Assembly (NCBI RefSeq): GCF_019049105.1
Contig: NZ_JAHQZR010000010.1
Coordinates: forward strand, 1-61,547
DNA length: 61,547 nucleotides
Direction of reading: 5' to 3'
Source of the DNA: Leucobacter chinensis
Lineage (GTDB): Bacteria; Actinomycetota; Actinomycetes; Actinomycetales; Microbacteriaceae
In this document: in pieces, positions 53,150 to 60,695 of the stretch
Layout of the letters: every line of letters starts with the position of its first letter
Position numbering within the stretch: position 1 is the first letter of the stretch
Program-made: the position numbers and the translations under genes
The notes under the pieces: model-generated
Databases searched by the model: none
Seen by the model: only the letters and a program-made list of their open reading frames with translations
Told to the model about the DNA's origin: nothing

Positions 53150-54640
53150 CTAGCCCCACTGCATCCAGGTTGTTTTGTAGTCTGTGTAGTTTTCGAGAGC
53201 GTGAATCGAGAGGTCGCGGCCAAAGCCCGACTGCTTGAACCCACCGAAGGGCGTTGTAAACCCGAGCGCGTCAACGGTGTTCACCGAGACGGTGCCAGCG
53301 ACGAGCAGCTGCGAGACGCGGTGCGCCCTTGCCAGGCTGCCGGTCCACACCGAGGCTGCAAGGCCGTACGGGGTTTCGTTGGCCCGCGTGATCGCCTCTT
53401 CTTCGGTGTCGAAGGGCGTCACGACCGCAACGGGGCCAAAAATCTCGCGGGTGTGCACCTCGTGATCACTCGGCACGTCGGTCACGATCGTCGGCTCGAT
53501 GAAGGCCTGTGAACCATTGATCTCGGGCCGATTACCGCCCGCAACAATCGTGCCGTCACGGCGCGCGTTCTCGATCGTCGCCCACACGCTATCGGCGTGT
53601 GATTGCGATACGAGCGAGCCGATTCCGCTGGCAGGATCAAGCGGATCGCCCGGCGCGTATGCCTTCGACGCCTCAATGTAGAGCCGCATAAATTCGTCAT
53701 ACACCGGGCGCTCAACAAAGATGCGAGAGTTCGCCGAGCAAATCTCGCCCTGATTATAGAAACTGCCAAACGCGGCCTTTGCCGCCGCTGCCTGCAGGTC
53801 GTCGGTGTCGGCAAAGATAATGTTCGAGCTCTTGCCACCGGCTTCAAGCGCGAGACGCTTCATGTTCGACTGCCCAGCGTACTGCTGCAGCTGCTTTGCG
53901 ACCTCGGTCGATCCGGTGAAAGCGAGCATATCAACGTCTTCGTGCAAGGCGAGCGCCTTACCAACCGGCGATCCACGCCCCGGCACCACGTTAATAACGC
54001 CCGCCGGAATGCCAGCCTCGGCCGCGAGCTCTGCGAGACGCAGCGTCGAGTGCGAAGCCTCGATGGGCGGCTTGATAACCACCGAGTTGCCGGCGACGAT
54101 GGCCGGCGCGATCTTCCAGGTTGCGATTTCGAGCGGGTAGTTCCAGGCAACGATGACGGCGACGACCCCGAGAGGTTCGCGGGTCACGAGCGCGGTCGAT
54201 CCCGGCGCGGTAACGGGAATACGGTCTTCGAGCTTCTCGATCGCCTCACCATAAAATCGGTAGAGCGCAGCAGAGCCCGGTGCATCGATCGTCGACGACT
54301 CACGTACGGGCTTGCCCATGTCGATCGTGTCGTAGAGCGCGAGTTCATCGGCGTGTGCCTCAAGCACCTCGGCGAAGGCGAGCAGGCGCTCACGACGGTA
54401 ACCGGCGCCAGCGCGCGACCACACCCCCGACTCGTAGGTAGCACGTGCCGAGGCAACCGCCGCATCAACGTCGGCCTCGTTGCCCGCGTGCAACTGCGAG
54501 ACCACCTGGTTCGTCGCCGGGTTCTTTTTCTCGACGGTTGCGCCAGAGAGGGCATCGACGCGTTCACCGTGGATCACGGGGCGACCATCGAACACCAGTG
54601 CTTCGGCCTTCGCCCGCCACTCATCAAACGTGTGACTCAT
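53150..54640 (-). CDS. NAD(P)-dependent aldehyde dehydrogenase
   Basis: A 496-residue enzyme with cofactor-site phrases VIVAWNYPLEIATWKIAPA and AFTGSTEVAKQLQQYAG, the catalytic Glu in RLALEAGGKSSNIIF and the nucleophile Cys in NQGEICSANSRIFVERP. It groups by eye with PuuC/betaine-aldehyde-type enzymes. It starts 2 bp after the amidohydrolase stop and belongs to the catabolic operon. Confidence 0.93.
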   Translation of the reverse strand: MSHTFDEWRAKAEALVFDGRPVIHGERVDALSGATVEKKNPATNQVVSQLHAGNEADVDAAVASARATYESGVWSRAGAGYRRERLLAFAEVLEAHADELALYDTIDMGKPVRESSTIDAPGSAALYRFYGEAIEKLEDRIPVTAPGSTALVTREPLGVVAVIVAWNYPLEIATWKIAPAIVAGNSVVIKPPIEASHSTLRLAELAAEAGIPAGVINVVPGRGSPVGKALALHEDVDMLAFTGSTEVAKQLQQYAGQSNMKRLALEAGGKSSNIIFADTDDLQAAAAKAAFGSFYNQGEICSANSRIFVERPVYDEFMRLYIEASKAYAPGDPLDPASGIGSLVSQSHADSVWATIENARRDGTIVAGGNRPEINGSQAFIEPTIVTDVPSDHEVHTREIFGPVAVVTPFDTEEEAITRANETPYGLAASVWTGSLARAHRVSQLLVAGTVSVNTVDALGFTTPFGGFKQSGFGRDLSIHALENYTDYKTTWMQWG

Positions 54641-54642
54641 TC

Positions 54643-55815
54643 TCAGTTCTCCTCGGTCAGTTCTGCTTCGGTCTGTGTCATGCGCCGCTTCGCGACGTCA
54701 AACGCTGTCCACGCGAGGGCCGTTGCCCCGTCGCGTAGGGTCTGCTCGGCGATCTCGCCCACGCAGGCTTCGGCAAACGCCGGCTGGTGGTTGCTCGCTG
54801 TCGACCCGACCCCAATATAAGGGTGAATGGCGTTCACGAGCTGCGAGACATTGCCCATGTCGGTCGAGGCGCGGTTCATGGTCGCCTGCGCCGGGCTCAC
54901 GTCAAAATTTCGGCCGAGCGCGAGCGCGTTGGTCTTGTAGTACGCAAGCGCCTCAGTGTCGGTGCGCATCTCGGCGTAGCGCTTACTCTCGGGCGTAATC
55001 GTGAGCTTCGCACCGGTTGCTACCGCACCAGCTTCGAAGCAGGCCTCGACCCTGCGCTCGAGGTCAAGGAGCTCTTCGGTGGTGGTGGCACGCACGTACC
55101 AGCGCCCCTCGGTGCGCTCGGGAATCGCGTTCGGCGCTTCGCCACCCCGCGTCTGCACGCCGTGTACCCGCACGGTCGACGGGAGCTGCTGACGCAGGAG
55201 CGCCATGGCAAGTTGCGCCACAAGAAAGGCATCATTCGCATTGACGCCCCGCTCGGGGTAGGCAGCGGCGTGCGCTGCGTGCCCCTCATACTGAACGTGC
55301 CAGTGAGTGACCGCGAAGGGCTCAGCCTCGGCCACGTCGACGGGAGCAGGGTGCGCCATGAGCGCAAAGTCGAGTTCGGTAAAAGCACCACGCTCAAGCA
55401 GCTCGATCTTGCCCCCGCCACCCTCTTCTGCGGGAGTGCCAACGACGGTCACGGTAATGCCCTGCTCTTCGGCGACCTCAGAGAGCGCAATCGCGCCCCC
55501 GGCCGACATCGTCGCAATGAGGTTGTGCCCGCACGCGTGGCCAAGGCCAGGCAGCGCATCGTACTCGACGAGAAAGCCAACGGTAAAGCGTGGCTTTGAC
55601 GGGGTAAATACTGCTCGAAAGGCCGTTTCAAGCCCAAGATATGGTTGCTCAACCACAAACCCATGCGCACGAAGCAGGTCGGCGACCGCTCGCGAAGAGC
55701 GATGCTCCTGCCACCCGAGCTCTGGGTCTGCGTGCAACTGGTTCGAGAGCGCGATGAGCTCGTCGTCGATCGCTCGTTGCCGGTCGGCGATGCGCGCCTT
55801 CACGTCGTTACTCAT
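54643..55815 (-). CDS. M20-family amidohydrolase (AbgB-like)
   Basis: A 390-residue metal-dependent hydrolase from ATG 55815; a longer open frame to 55974 overlaps the DUF1028 gene and is rejected. Metal ligands are seen in VEYDALPGLGHACGHNLIA and GTPAEEGGGGKIELLERG, and the dimerisation lid includes HVQYEGHAAHAAAYPERGVN. Family members cleave amide bonds such as p-aminobenzoyl-glutamate or N-acyl-amino acids. Its ATG overlaps the DUF1028 stop by 8 bp. It probably releases an amine that enters the aminotransferase/dehydrogenase steps. Confidence 0.9.
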   Translation of the reverse strand: MSNDVKARIADRQRAIDDELIALSNQLHADPELGWQEHRSSRAVADLLRAHGFVVEQPYLGLETAFRAVFTPSKPRFTVGFLVEYDALPGLGHACGHNLIATMSAGGAIALSEVAEEQGITVTVVGTPAEEGGGGKIELLERGAFTELDFALMAHPAPVDVAEAEPFAVTHWHVQYEGHAAHAAAYPERGVNANDAFLVAQLAMALLRQQLPSTVRVHGVQTRGGEAPNAIPERTEGRWYVRATTTEELLDLERRVEACFEAGAVATGAKLTITPESKRYAEMRTDTEALAYYKTNALALGRNFDVSPAQATMNRASTDMGNVSQLVNAIHPYIGVGSTASNHQPAFAEACVGEIAEQTLRDGATALAWTAFDVAKRRMTQTEAELTEEN

Positions 55816-56488
55816 CGCCCGGCACCCCGTACGAGGGTGCGGCGTGAGGGTTGATGCCGCGGTTAATGTAATCGTCACGCTCGACCATCCACCGGTCAAG
55901 AAGCATCTCAAGCTGCTCGATCGGATCTTCATCAGCCCAGTCGACCCGCAGGTCGGTGACCCTCCAGCCAGCATCGGTCACAACCGAGAGCCCGGCCGAG
56001 TGCAGTGGGCCTTCTTCGCCACCCGCCGCAACGGCAGCTTTGAGACCCGCCATGAGCCGGCGCTCGAGCGGCCCTTCTGCCGCGAGCGCCGCGTCGACGA
56101 GGGCATCGAGCACCCCGAGGTTTGCAAGCATGTTGCCACCGGCAACGCCGTTCTCGCGGGTCACCTCACCAAAGGTTCCGAGGGCTCGGTCGCCGGTAAA
56201 CACTGCCGCCTTGCCCGAGGTATCAAGCACGAGCAGCTGACGGTACCCAATCGTCTCGGGGTCGGCACCGCGCACGACCGCTTCGAGGGCTGCTTCTGCG
56301 CCCGATCCGCTGCGAAGCTGCTCGATGAGCTGAAAACCGAGTCTCGGGTCGGTCACGTTTTGCGAATTTGCGCCGCCTACACCGGGAGCGAGGTTGATGC
56401 ACCGAGCAGCAACGGCGGGCGATGATGAGCTGATCGCCGCACCGAAGTCGCCGGTCTCAGCGTCGCGCAGAATGAGTGAGAGTGTCAT
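55808..56488 (-). CDS. DUF1028-family protein
   Basis: A 226-residue cytoplasmic protein whose N-terminus (MTLSLILRDAETGDFGAAIS) and phrases GVGGANSQNVTDPRLGFQLI and VVRGADPETIGYRQLLVLD are typical of DUF1028, an Ntn-hydrolase-like family. Biochemistry is poorly defined; members often occur with amidohydrolases and RidA, as here. Four base pairs separate it from the RidA gene. Confidence 0.85.
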   Translation of the reverse strand: MTLSLILRDAETGDFGAAISSSSPAVAARCINLAPGVGGANSQNVTDPRLGFQLIEQLRSGSGAEAALEAVVRGADPETIGYRQLLVLDTSGKAAVFTGDRALGTFGEVTRENGVAGGNMLANLGVLDALVDAALAAEGPLERRLMAGLKAAVAAGGEEGPLHSAGLSVVTDAGWRVTDLRVDWADEDPIEQLEMLLDRWMVERDDYINRGINPHAAPSYGVPGDE

Positions 56489-56492
56489 GGTG

Positions 56493-56909
56493 CTATGCCT
56501 CGCTCAGAACGGCGGTGGCGTCAATTTCGACGAGCCACTCGGGGCGAGCAAGCGCCTGCACGACGATTCCGGTCGAGACCGGGTACACGCCCTTGAGCCA
56601 TTTGCCCACGGTGCGGTACACGTCTTCGCGGTAGCGGGGGTCGATGATGTAGATCGTGACCTTGACGATGTCTTCGAGCTTGCTGCCAGCTTCTTCGAGC
56701 AGCATCTGAATGTTTTTCATGGCCTGCTCGGTCTGGGCAGTGACATCGCCAATACCGACCGACTCACGCGTCTCAAGATCCTGACCGATCTGACCGCGCA
56801 GGTAGACCACACCGCCGGCGACGACGGCCTGGCAGAGGTCATTGTCGAGATTCTGTTCGGGGTACGTCTCTTTGGTATTGAATTTTCTCAGTCGCACATG
56901 AGTCGTCAT
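56493..56909 (-). CDS. RidA-family (YjgF/UK114) protein
   Basis: A 138-residue protein from ATG 56909 with GAGGAGA upstream; GTG 56912 is adjacent. It shows AVVAGGVVYLRGQIGQD, TEQAMKNIQMLLEEAGSKLE and DIVKVTIYIIDPRYREDVY. RidA proteins hydrolyse reactive enamine/imine intermediates made by PLP enzymes, fitting the aminotransferase downstream. The canonical family Arg before the C-terminus is not obvious at its usual place (VQALARPEWLVEIDATA keeps an Arg in ARPEWLVEI). It is the first gene of the operon. Confidence 0.9.
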   Translation of the reverse strand: MTTHVRLRKFNTKETYPEQNLDNDLCQAVVAGGVVYLRGQIGQDLETRESVGIGDVTAQTEQAMKNIQMLLEEAGSKLEDIVKVTIYIIDPRYREDVYRTVGKWLKGVYPVSTGIVVQALARPEWLVEIDATAVLSEA

Positions 56910-56965
56910 CACGGTTCTCCTCGTTGAGCAGCACTAATGGATACTGGAACTATTCTCGGCCCTTC

Positions 56966-57000
56966 GATAGCATCTGTAAAATAGTTAAAAGTTAGCTATC
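56966..57000. promoter_or_regulatory. LysR-type inverted repeat between RidA and LysR genes
   Basis: GATAGC (56966-56971) and GCTATC (56995-57000) form an inverted repeat in an AT-rich 110-bp gap between divergent genes. This is the usual site for a LysR-type regulator controlling its neighbour and itself. Confidence 0.55.
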
Positions 57001-57022
57001 AAATCTATTTAGGTGATTAAAG

Positions 57023-57958
57023 ATGTCGATGAAGCGTTTTCCTATTACCCTCACCCAGCTGACCTATTTTTCTGAGTGTGCGCGCACCCTCAACATGACC
57101 GAGGCCAGCCAGCGCATGCTCGTCGCCCAGTCGGCCGTGTCGACCGCCATCACCCAGCTCGAGCAGGCGCTCGGCACGACGCTCTTCATCAGGCAACACT
57201 CGAAAGGGCTCATTCTCACCCCGCAGGGCCACCAGCTCGTCGCCGACACACAGGAGCTCTTCACGATGCTCTCAAACACCATCGAGGGGCTTCACGAGGG
57301 CCAGCAGGCGGTGCAGGGCAGCATTACGATCGCCTGCTTCAATACCCTCGCGCCGTTTCTCGTGCCGCAACTACTCTCACGGCTCAACTCAGAGTACCCA
57401 GAGCTCGAGGTCGAGGTGCTCGAGGGCAACGACGCGACCATTCTCGAAGCCCTCAGATACGGGCGTGCAGAGCTCGGCGTTCACTACGCTTTCGCCCAGG
57501 AAGAAGGGCTGCTGCGTGAAACGATCATCGACGTCGCACCCCACGTCATCGTCGACACGAAGCACCGCTTCGCCGGCCGCGGCAGCATCGCTCTCAAAGA
57601 CCTCGCTGACGATCCGTACATCATGCTCAACCTCCCCTCAAGCTCGCAATACTTCCTCTCGGTGCTCAAAGAGTCCGGGGTTGAGCCGCGTATCGCGCAC
57701 CGGAGCTCGAGCTACGAGACCGTGCGCTCGATGGTTGCCCTCGGCCTCGGCTACTCGATTCTTAACCTGCGCCCGAACATCAAGCGCACGTATACGGGCG
57801 AGAAGGTGATTCCCCTTGAAATCGAAGGGACGGTGTCGAGCCTCGAGATCGTGGTAAGCACCCTCACGAAGGTGCAGCGCTCACAGCGCGCGGTCGCGGT
57901 GACCGAGATGATCCGCCGTATTCTGCTCGAAGCCGACCCCCGGGAAACGCTTCACTAA
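57023..57958 (+). CDS. LysR-family transcriptional regulator
   Basis: A 311-residue regulator with an N-terminal helix-turn-helix (LTQLTYFSECARTLNMTEAS, then SAVSTAITQLEQALGTTLFI) and a two-lobed effector domain (about 95-300). ATG 57023 follows AGGTGA by seven bases. It is divergent from the RidA-led operon and likely activates it in response to a pathway compound. Confidence 0.9.
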   Translation: MSMKRFPITLTQLTYFSECARTLNMTEASQRMLVAQSAVSTAITQLEQALGTTLFIRQHSKGLILTPQGHQLVADTQELFTMLSNTIEGLHEGQQAVQGSITIACFNTLAPFLVPQLLSRLNSEYPELEVEVLEGNDATILEALRYGRAELGVHYAFAQEEGLLRETIIDVAPHVIVDTKHRFAGRGSIALKDLADDPYIMLNLPSSSQYFLSVLKESGVEPRIAHRSSSYETVRSMVALGLGYSILNLRPNIKRTYTGEKVIPLEIEGTVSSLEIVVSTLTKVQRSQRAVAVTEMIRRILLEADPRETLH

Positions 57959-58164
57959 ACAGTCTTTTCGATCTAGCAAACCAACTGCATCTCTTTTATT
58001 GATAGACGCGAGCGAAAACGACTATTTGCTTCGCGGCTCGCAAGGGCTTTTGCTTGAAGGAACGGGCTCTGGCCACCCGCGCATCGTTCTTGGCGCGGGA
58101 AAAGCCGCGAGCGCCGGTATTCAAGCCGCCTATCGGGCCATATTTTCAAAGTTGAGGAGATCGC
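57959..58164 (+). other. 206-bp gap with an uninterpreted coding-like stretch
   Basis: From about 57999 a frame with no good start or ribosome-binding site reads IDASENDYLLRGSQGLLLEG and continues protein-like until it runs into the monooxygenase gene. It may be a gene remnant or chance. GAGGAG just before 58165 is the monooxygenase ribosome-binding site. Confidence 0.4.
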
Positions 58165-59448
58165 ATGTCGATTCAGGAGGTCGAAGTCGTCGTCGTTGGC
58201 GCCGGGCAAGCCGGAGTAGCCATGAGTGAGCATTTAACCGACCGCGGCATCACGCACGTCGTGCTCGAGAAGAGCCGCATTGCCGAACGTTGGCGTTCAG
58301 AACGTTGGGATTCCCTCGTCGCAAACGGGCCAGCATGGCACGACCGGTTTCCCAACCAGGAGTTCGCCGGCGTACACCCAGACGCGTTTCCCGACAAAGA
58401 AACCGTCGCCGACTACTTCGAGCAGTACGCTGCACGATTCAACGCCCCGATCAAGTGCGGCGTCGAGGTACGTCAGGTCACGAAGCGCGAAGGCAAGCCC
58501 GGCTTCGAGGTACAGACGTCAGACGGCACCTATGCGGCGCTTCACGTTGTCGCGGCAACTGGCCCCTTTCAGGTAGCCCGGTACCCGCGCATCATTCCCG
58601 CCGACAGTGGCCTGCACCAGTTGCACTCGTCGTCTTACCGCAACCCTAGTCAGCTTCCAGAGGGCAACGTGCTCGTGGTTGGGGCCGGATCATCGGGCGT
58701 GCAGATCGCCGATGAAATTCAGAAGTCGGGGCGCCAGGTGTACCTCTCGGTGGGCGACCATGACCGCCCGCCTCGCCAGTACCGCGGCAGGGACTTCGTG
58801 TGGTGGCTCGGCGTGCTCGGCAAGTGGGAGGCAAACACGCCGCCACAGGGAGCCGATCACGTCACCATCGCGGTGAGCGGTGCCGACGGCGGCCACACGG
58901 TCGATTTTCGCGACCTGGCGGCGGGCGGCATCACGCTCGTCGGCCGAACCAAAGGCTACGAGAATGGCACCATCACATTCGAGCCAGGTCTCGCCGAGAG
59001 CATTGCGCGCGGCGACGATAACTACCTGACGACGCTCCGCGAGGCCGACGAGTACGTGCTGCGCAACGGCCTCGACCTGCCCGAAGAGCCCGAGGCGCAC
59101 GTGCTCGGCGAGCTCCCAGAGTGCGTGACGACCCCCCTCAGCGAGATCGATCTCGCCGAGGCCGGGATCACGACCGTGCTCTGGTCGACGGGATTTGGTG
59201 TCGACTACTCGTGGCTGCAGGTCGACGCCTTCGACGACAGCGGTTACCCCGACCACCAGCGCGGCATCTCGAAAGAGACCGGCATCTACTTCCTGGGGCT
59301 GCCCTGGCTCTCGCGCCGCGGCTCGAACTTCATCTGGGGCGTGTGGCACGATGCGCGCTACGTCGCCGACCAGATCATGATTCAACTCGGATACGGCAAA
59401 TACCGTTCAGAGGCGCCTGAACTGAGCCTCGCGCACAGCGTCGCCTAA
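58165..59448 (+). CDS. Flavin-dependent monooxygenase (FMO/Baeyer-Villiger-like)
   Basis: A 427-residue enzyme with an FAD-binding Rossmann motif (VVVVGAGQAGVAMSEHL), a second NADP-type motif (NVLVVGAGSSGVQIADEI) and the late motif TTVLWSTGFGVDYSWLQ. The FMO fingerprint FxGxxxHxxxY is not well kept (HSSSYRNPSQ at the place), closer to the CzcO/trk-type group. It oxygenates a soft nucleophile or carbonyl, and the substrate is unknown. It is transcribed away from the LysR operon. Confidence 0.88.
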   Translation: MSIQEVEVVVVGAGQAGVAMSEHLTDRGITHVVLEKSRIAERWRSERWDSLVANGPAWHDRFPNQEFAGVHPDAFPDKETVADYFEQYAARFNAPIKCGVEVRQVTKREGKPGFEVQTSDGTYAALHVVAATGPFQVARYPRIIPADSGLHQLHSSSYRNPSQLPEGNVLVVGAGSSGVQIADEIQKSGRQVYLSVGDHDRPPRQYRGRDFVWWLGVLGKWEANTPPQGADHVTIAVSGADGGHTVDFRDLAAGGITLVGRTKGYENGTITFEPGLAESIARGDDNYLTTLREADEYVLRNGLDLPEEPEAHVLGELPECVTTPLSEIDLAEAGITTVLWSTGFGVDYSWLQVDAFDDSGYPDHQRGISKETGIYFLGLPWLSRRGSNFIWGVWHDARYVADQIMIQLGYGKYRSEAPELSLAHSVA

Positions 59449-59472
59449 CAAACCAGGCCAGGCAATACCCGA

Positions 59473-59509
59473 AGAGTGTGGTTCGCGATATTCTCGCGAA
59501 CCACACTCT
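59473..59509 (+). terminator. Intrinsic terminator after the monooxygenase gene
   Basis: A perfect 16-bp stem, AGAGTGTGGTTCGCGA with TCGCGAACCACACTCT, has a 5-nt loop and is followed by CGTGTTTT. It begins 25 bp after the monooxygenase stop and precedes the FNT gene. Confidence 0.85.
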
Positions 59510-59550
59510 CGTGTTTTCACGTCACCGATTTCATACCCAAAGGCGGCAGT

Positions 59551-60372
59551 ATGCTCTCGATTCCCGAGGCCCTCGACACCCAGGCCAAGGCAGCCCTCAC
59601 GAAGGCCCGCGACCTCAAACACCCCGGCGCCTTCACCGTCTCAGGCCTGCTCGGCGGCGCTTACGTTGGTGTTGGTGTCGTTCTCATGGTGAGTACGGCC
59701 GGGCCGTTGCTCGCCGCCGGCGACCCGCTCACGAAACTCGTCAGCGGCCTCGTCTTTGGCGTCGCTCTCACCCTCGTGGTGTTTGCCGGCGCCGAGCTCG
59801 TCACCTCAACCATGATGACCGCGGTTCAGGGCTTCGCGGCAAGGAGCATCGGCGGCCGCACTGCCTCACGCCTCATTGCCATCACCTTTGCCTTAAACTT
59901 CGTGGGTGCCTTGCTCTTCGCGGCCCTCATCGTCGCATCTGGTGTGCTCGAAACGAACGCCGCCGCGGGGGCTATGGTGCACGAGCTGCTGCTCTCGAAG
60001 TCGCTGCTCACCCCGCTCGAACTGGTCATTCGCGGCACCCTGTGCAACGTCCTGGTCTGCCTCGCGGTGTGGATGGGCGTGCGCATTGTCTCCCCTGGCC
60101 CGCGCATCGCCGTCATTCTGCTCGCCATGCTCGCCTTCGTCAGTGCAGGCTTCGAGCACGTCGTAGCCAATATGACCACCTACTGGATCGGCGTCTTGCT
60201 GCGAGACCCCGCCGCAAGCGCAGCTCTCTTTGCCGAAAATATGCTCTTTGTGGGTCTCGGAAACCTCGTGGGCGGCGGAATTCTCGTCGGCCTCATGTAC
60301 TGGGTGCTCGCAGGCAGACCCCGAGTGCAACCCGCAGAACAACCAGTCACCACCAACACGGCGCGCCCTTAA
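59551..60372 (+). CDS. Formate/nitrite transporter (FNT) family channel
   Basis: A 273-residue membrane protein from ATG 59551 (AAAGG upstream) with six helices. FNT features are the N-terminal AALTKARDLKHPGAF, the helix GALLFAALIVASG, the segment LLTPLELVIRGTLCNVLVCL and SAGFEHVVANMTTYWIG, which contains the central His-Asn of these anion channels. It may carry formate, nitrite or another small anion. It sits between two transcription barriers, so it is probably a single-gene transcript. Confidence 0.88.
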   Translation: MLSIPEALDTQAKAALTKARDLKHPGAFTVSGLLGGAYVGVGVVLMVSTAGPLLAAGDPLTKLVSGLVFGVALTLVVFAGAELVTSTMMTAVQGFAARSIGGRTASRLIAITFALNFVGALLFAALIVASGVLETNAAAGAMVHELLLSKSLLTPLELVIRGTLCNVLVCLAVWMGVRIVSPGPRIAVILLAMLAFVSAGFEHVVANMTTYWIGVLLRDPAASAALFAENMLFVGLGNLVGGGILVGLMYWVLAGRPRVQPAEQPVTTNTARP

Positions 60373-60540
60373 AGGCCTCTCGCCCCCTCAATGAAGACTT
60401 CGCCTCATGCAGCACTGTCCACAAAATAGCACCTGCTTTTCTTATTGCCCCTGAGCGATACGCATAACGTTAAGCCTCTTCACTTGAACCAACTTCTCTC
60501 CGTCGCATAAGCTACGTGCGTTGCATAGGGTGCAACACTT

Positions 60541-60657
60541 TCTGCTCGGGCTTCCCCCATTTGCCCGGGAACCCACTGGGCTGTGGCCCCGCATATCGTT
60601 GCGGGTTGTCTGCCCGTGCACGGAGCAGCCCGAGAGGTTACAGAGCAATGAATGCTC
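60541..60657 (+). other. Structured leader RNA upstream of the right-edge surface protein
   Basis: CTCGGGCT (60545-60552) pairs with AGCCCGAG (60627-60634) and encloses CCCGCA/TGCGGG and CCGTGCACGG hairpins. GAGCA/TGCTC (60643-60657) forms another stem, and GTTGCA/TGCAAC (60520-60535) lies just upstream. Such an ordered set suggests a cis-acting RNA of the secreted protein gene. It contains GGGAACCCACTGGG, vaguely like c-di-AMP riboswitches, but their conserved CAGCTAACC-type end is absent. I cannot assign a class. The rest of 60373-60695 shows nothing else clear. Confidence 0.5.
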
Positions 60658-60695
60658 ACGGGGGTTCCACGCACTTCAGGGGAAAGGGTCCATTC

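Noticed and set aside
60541-60657. Possible c-di-AMP (ydaO-type) riboswitch
   Set aside because: GGGAACCCA resembles part of the motif, but the conserved CAGCTAACC-type 3' element and GGGGTGAAT are missing, so no class is claimed.
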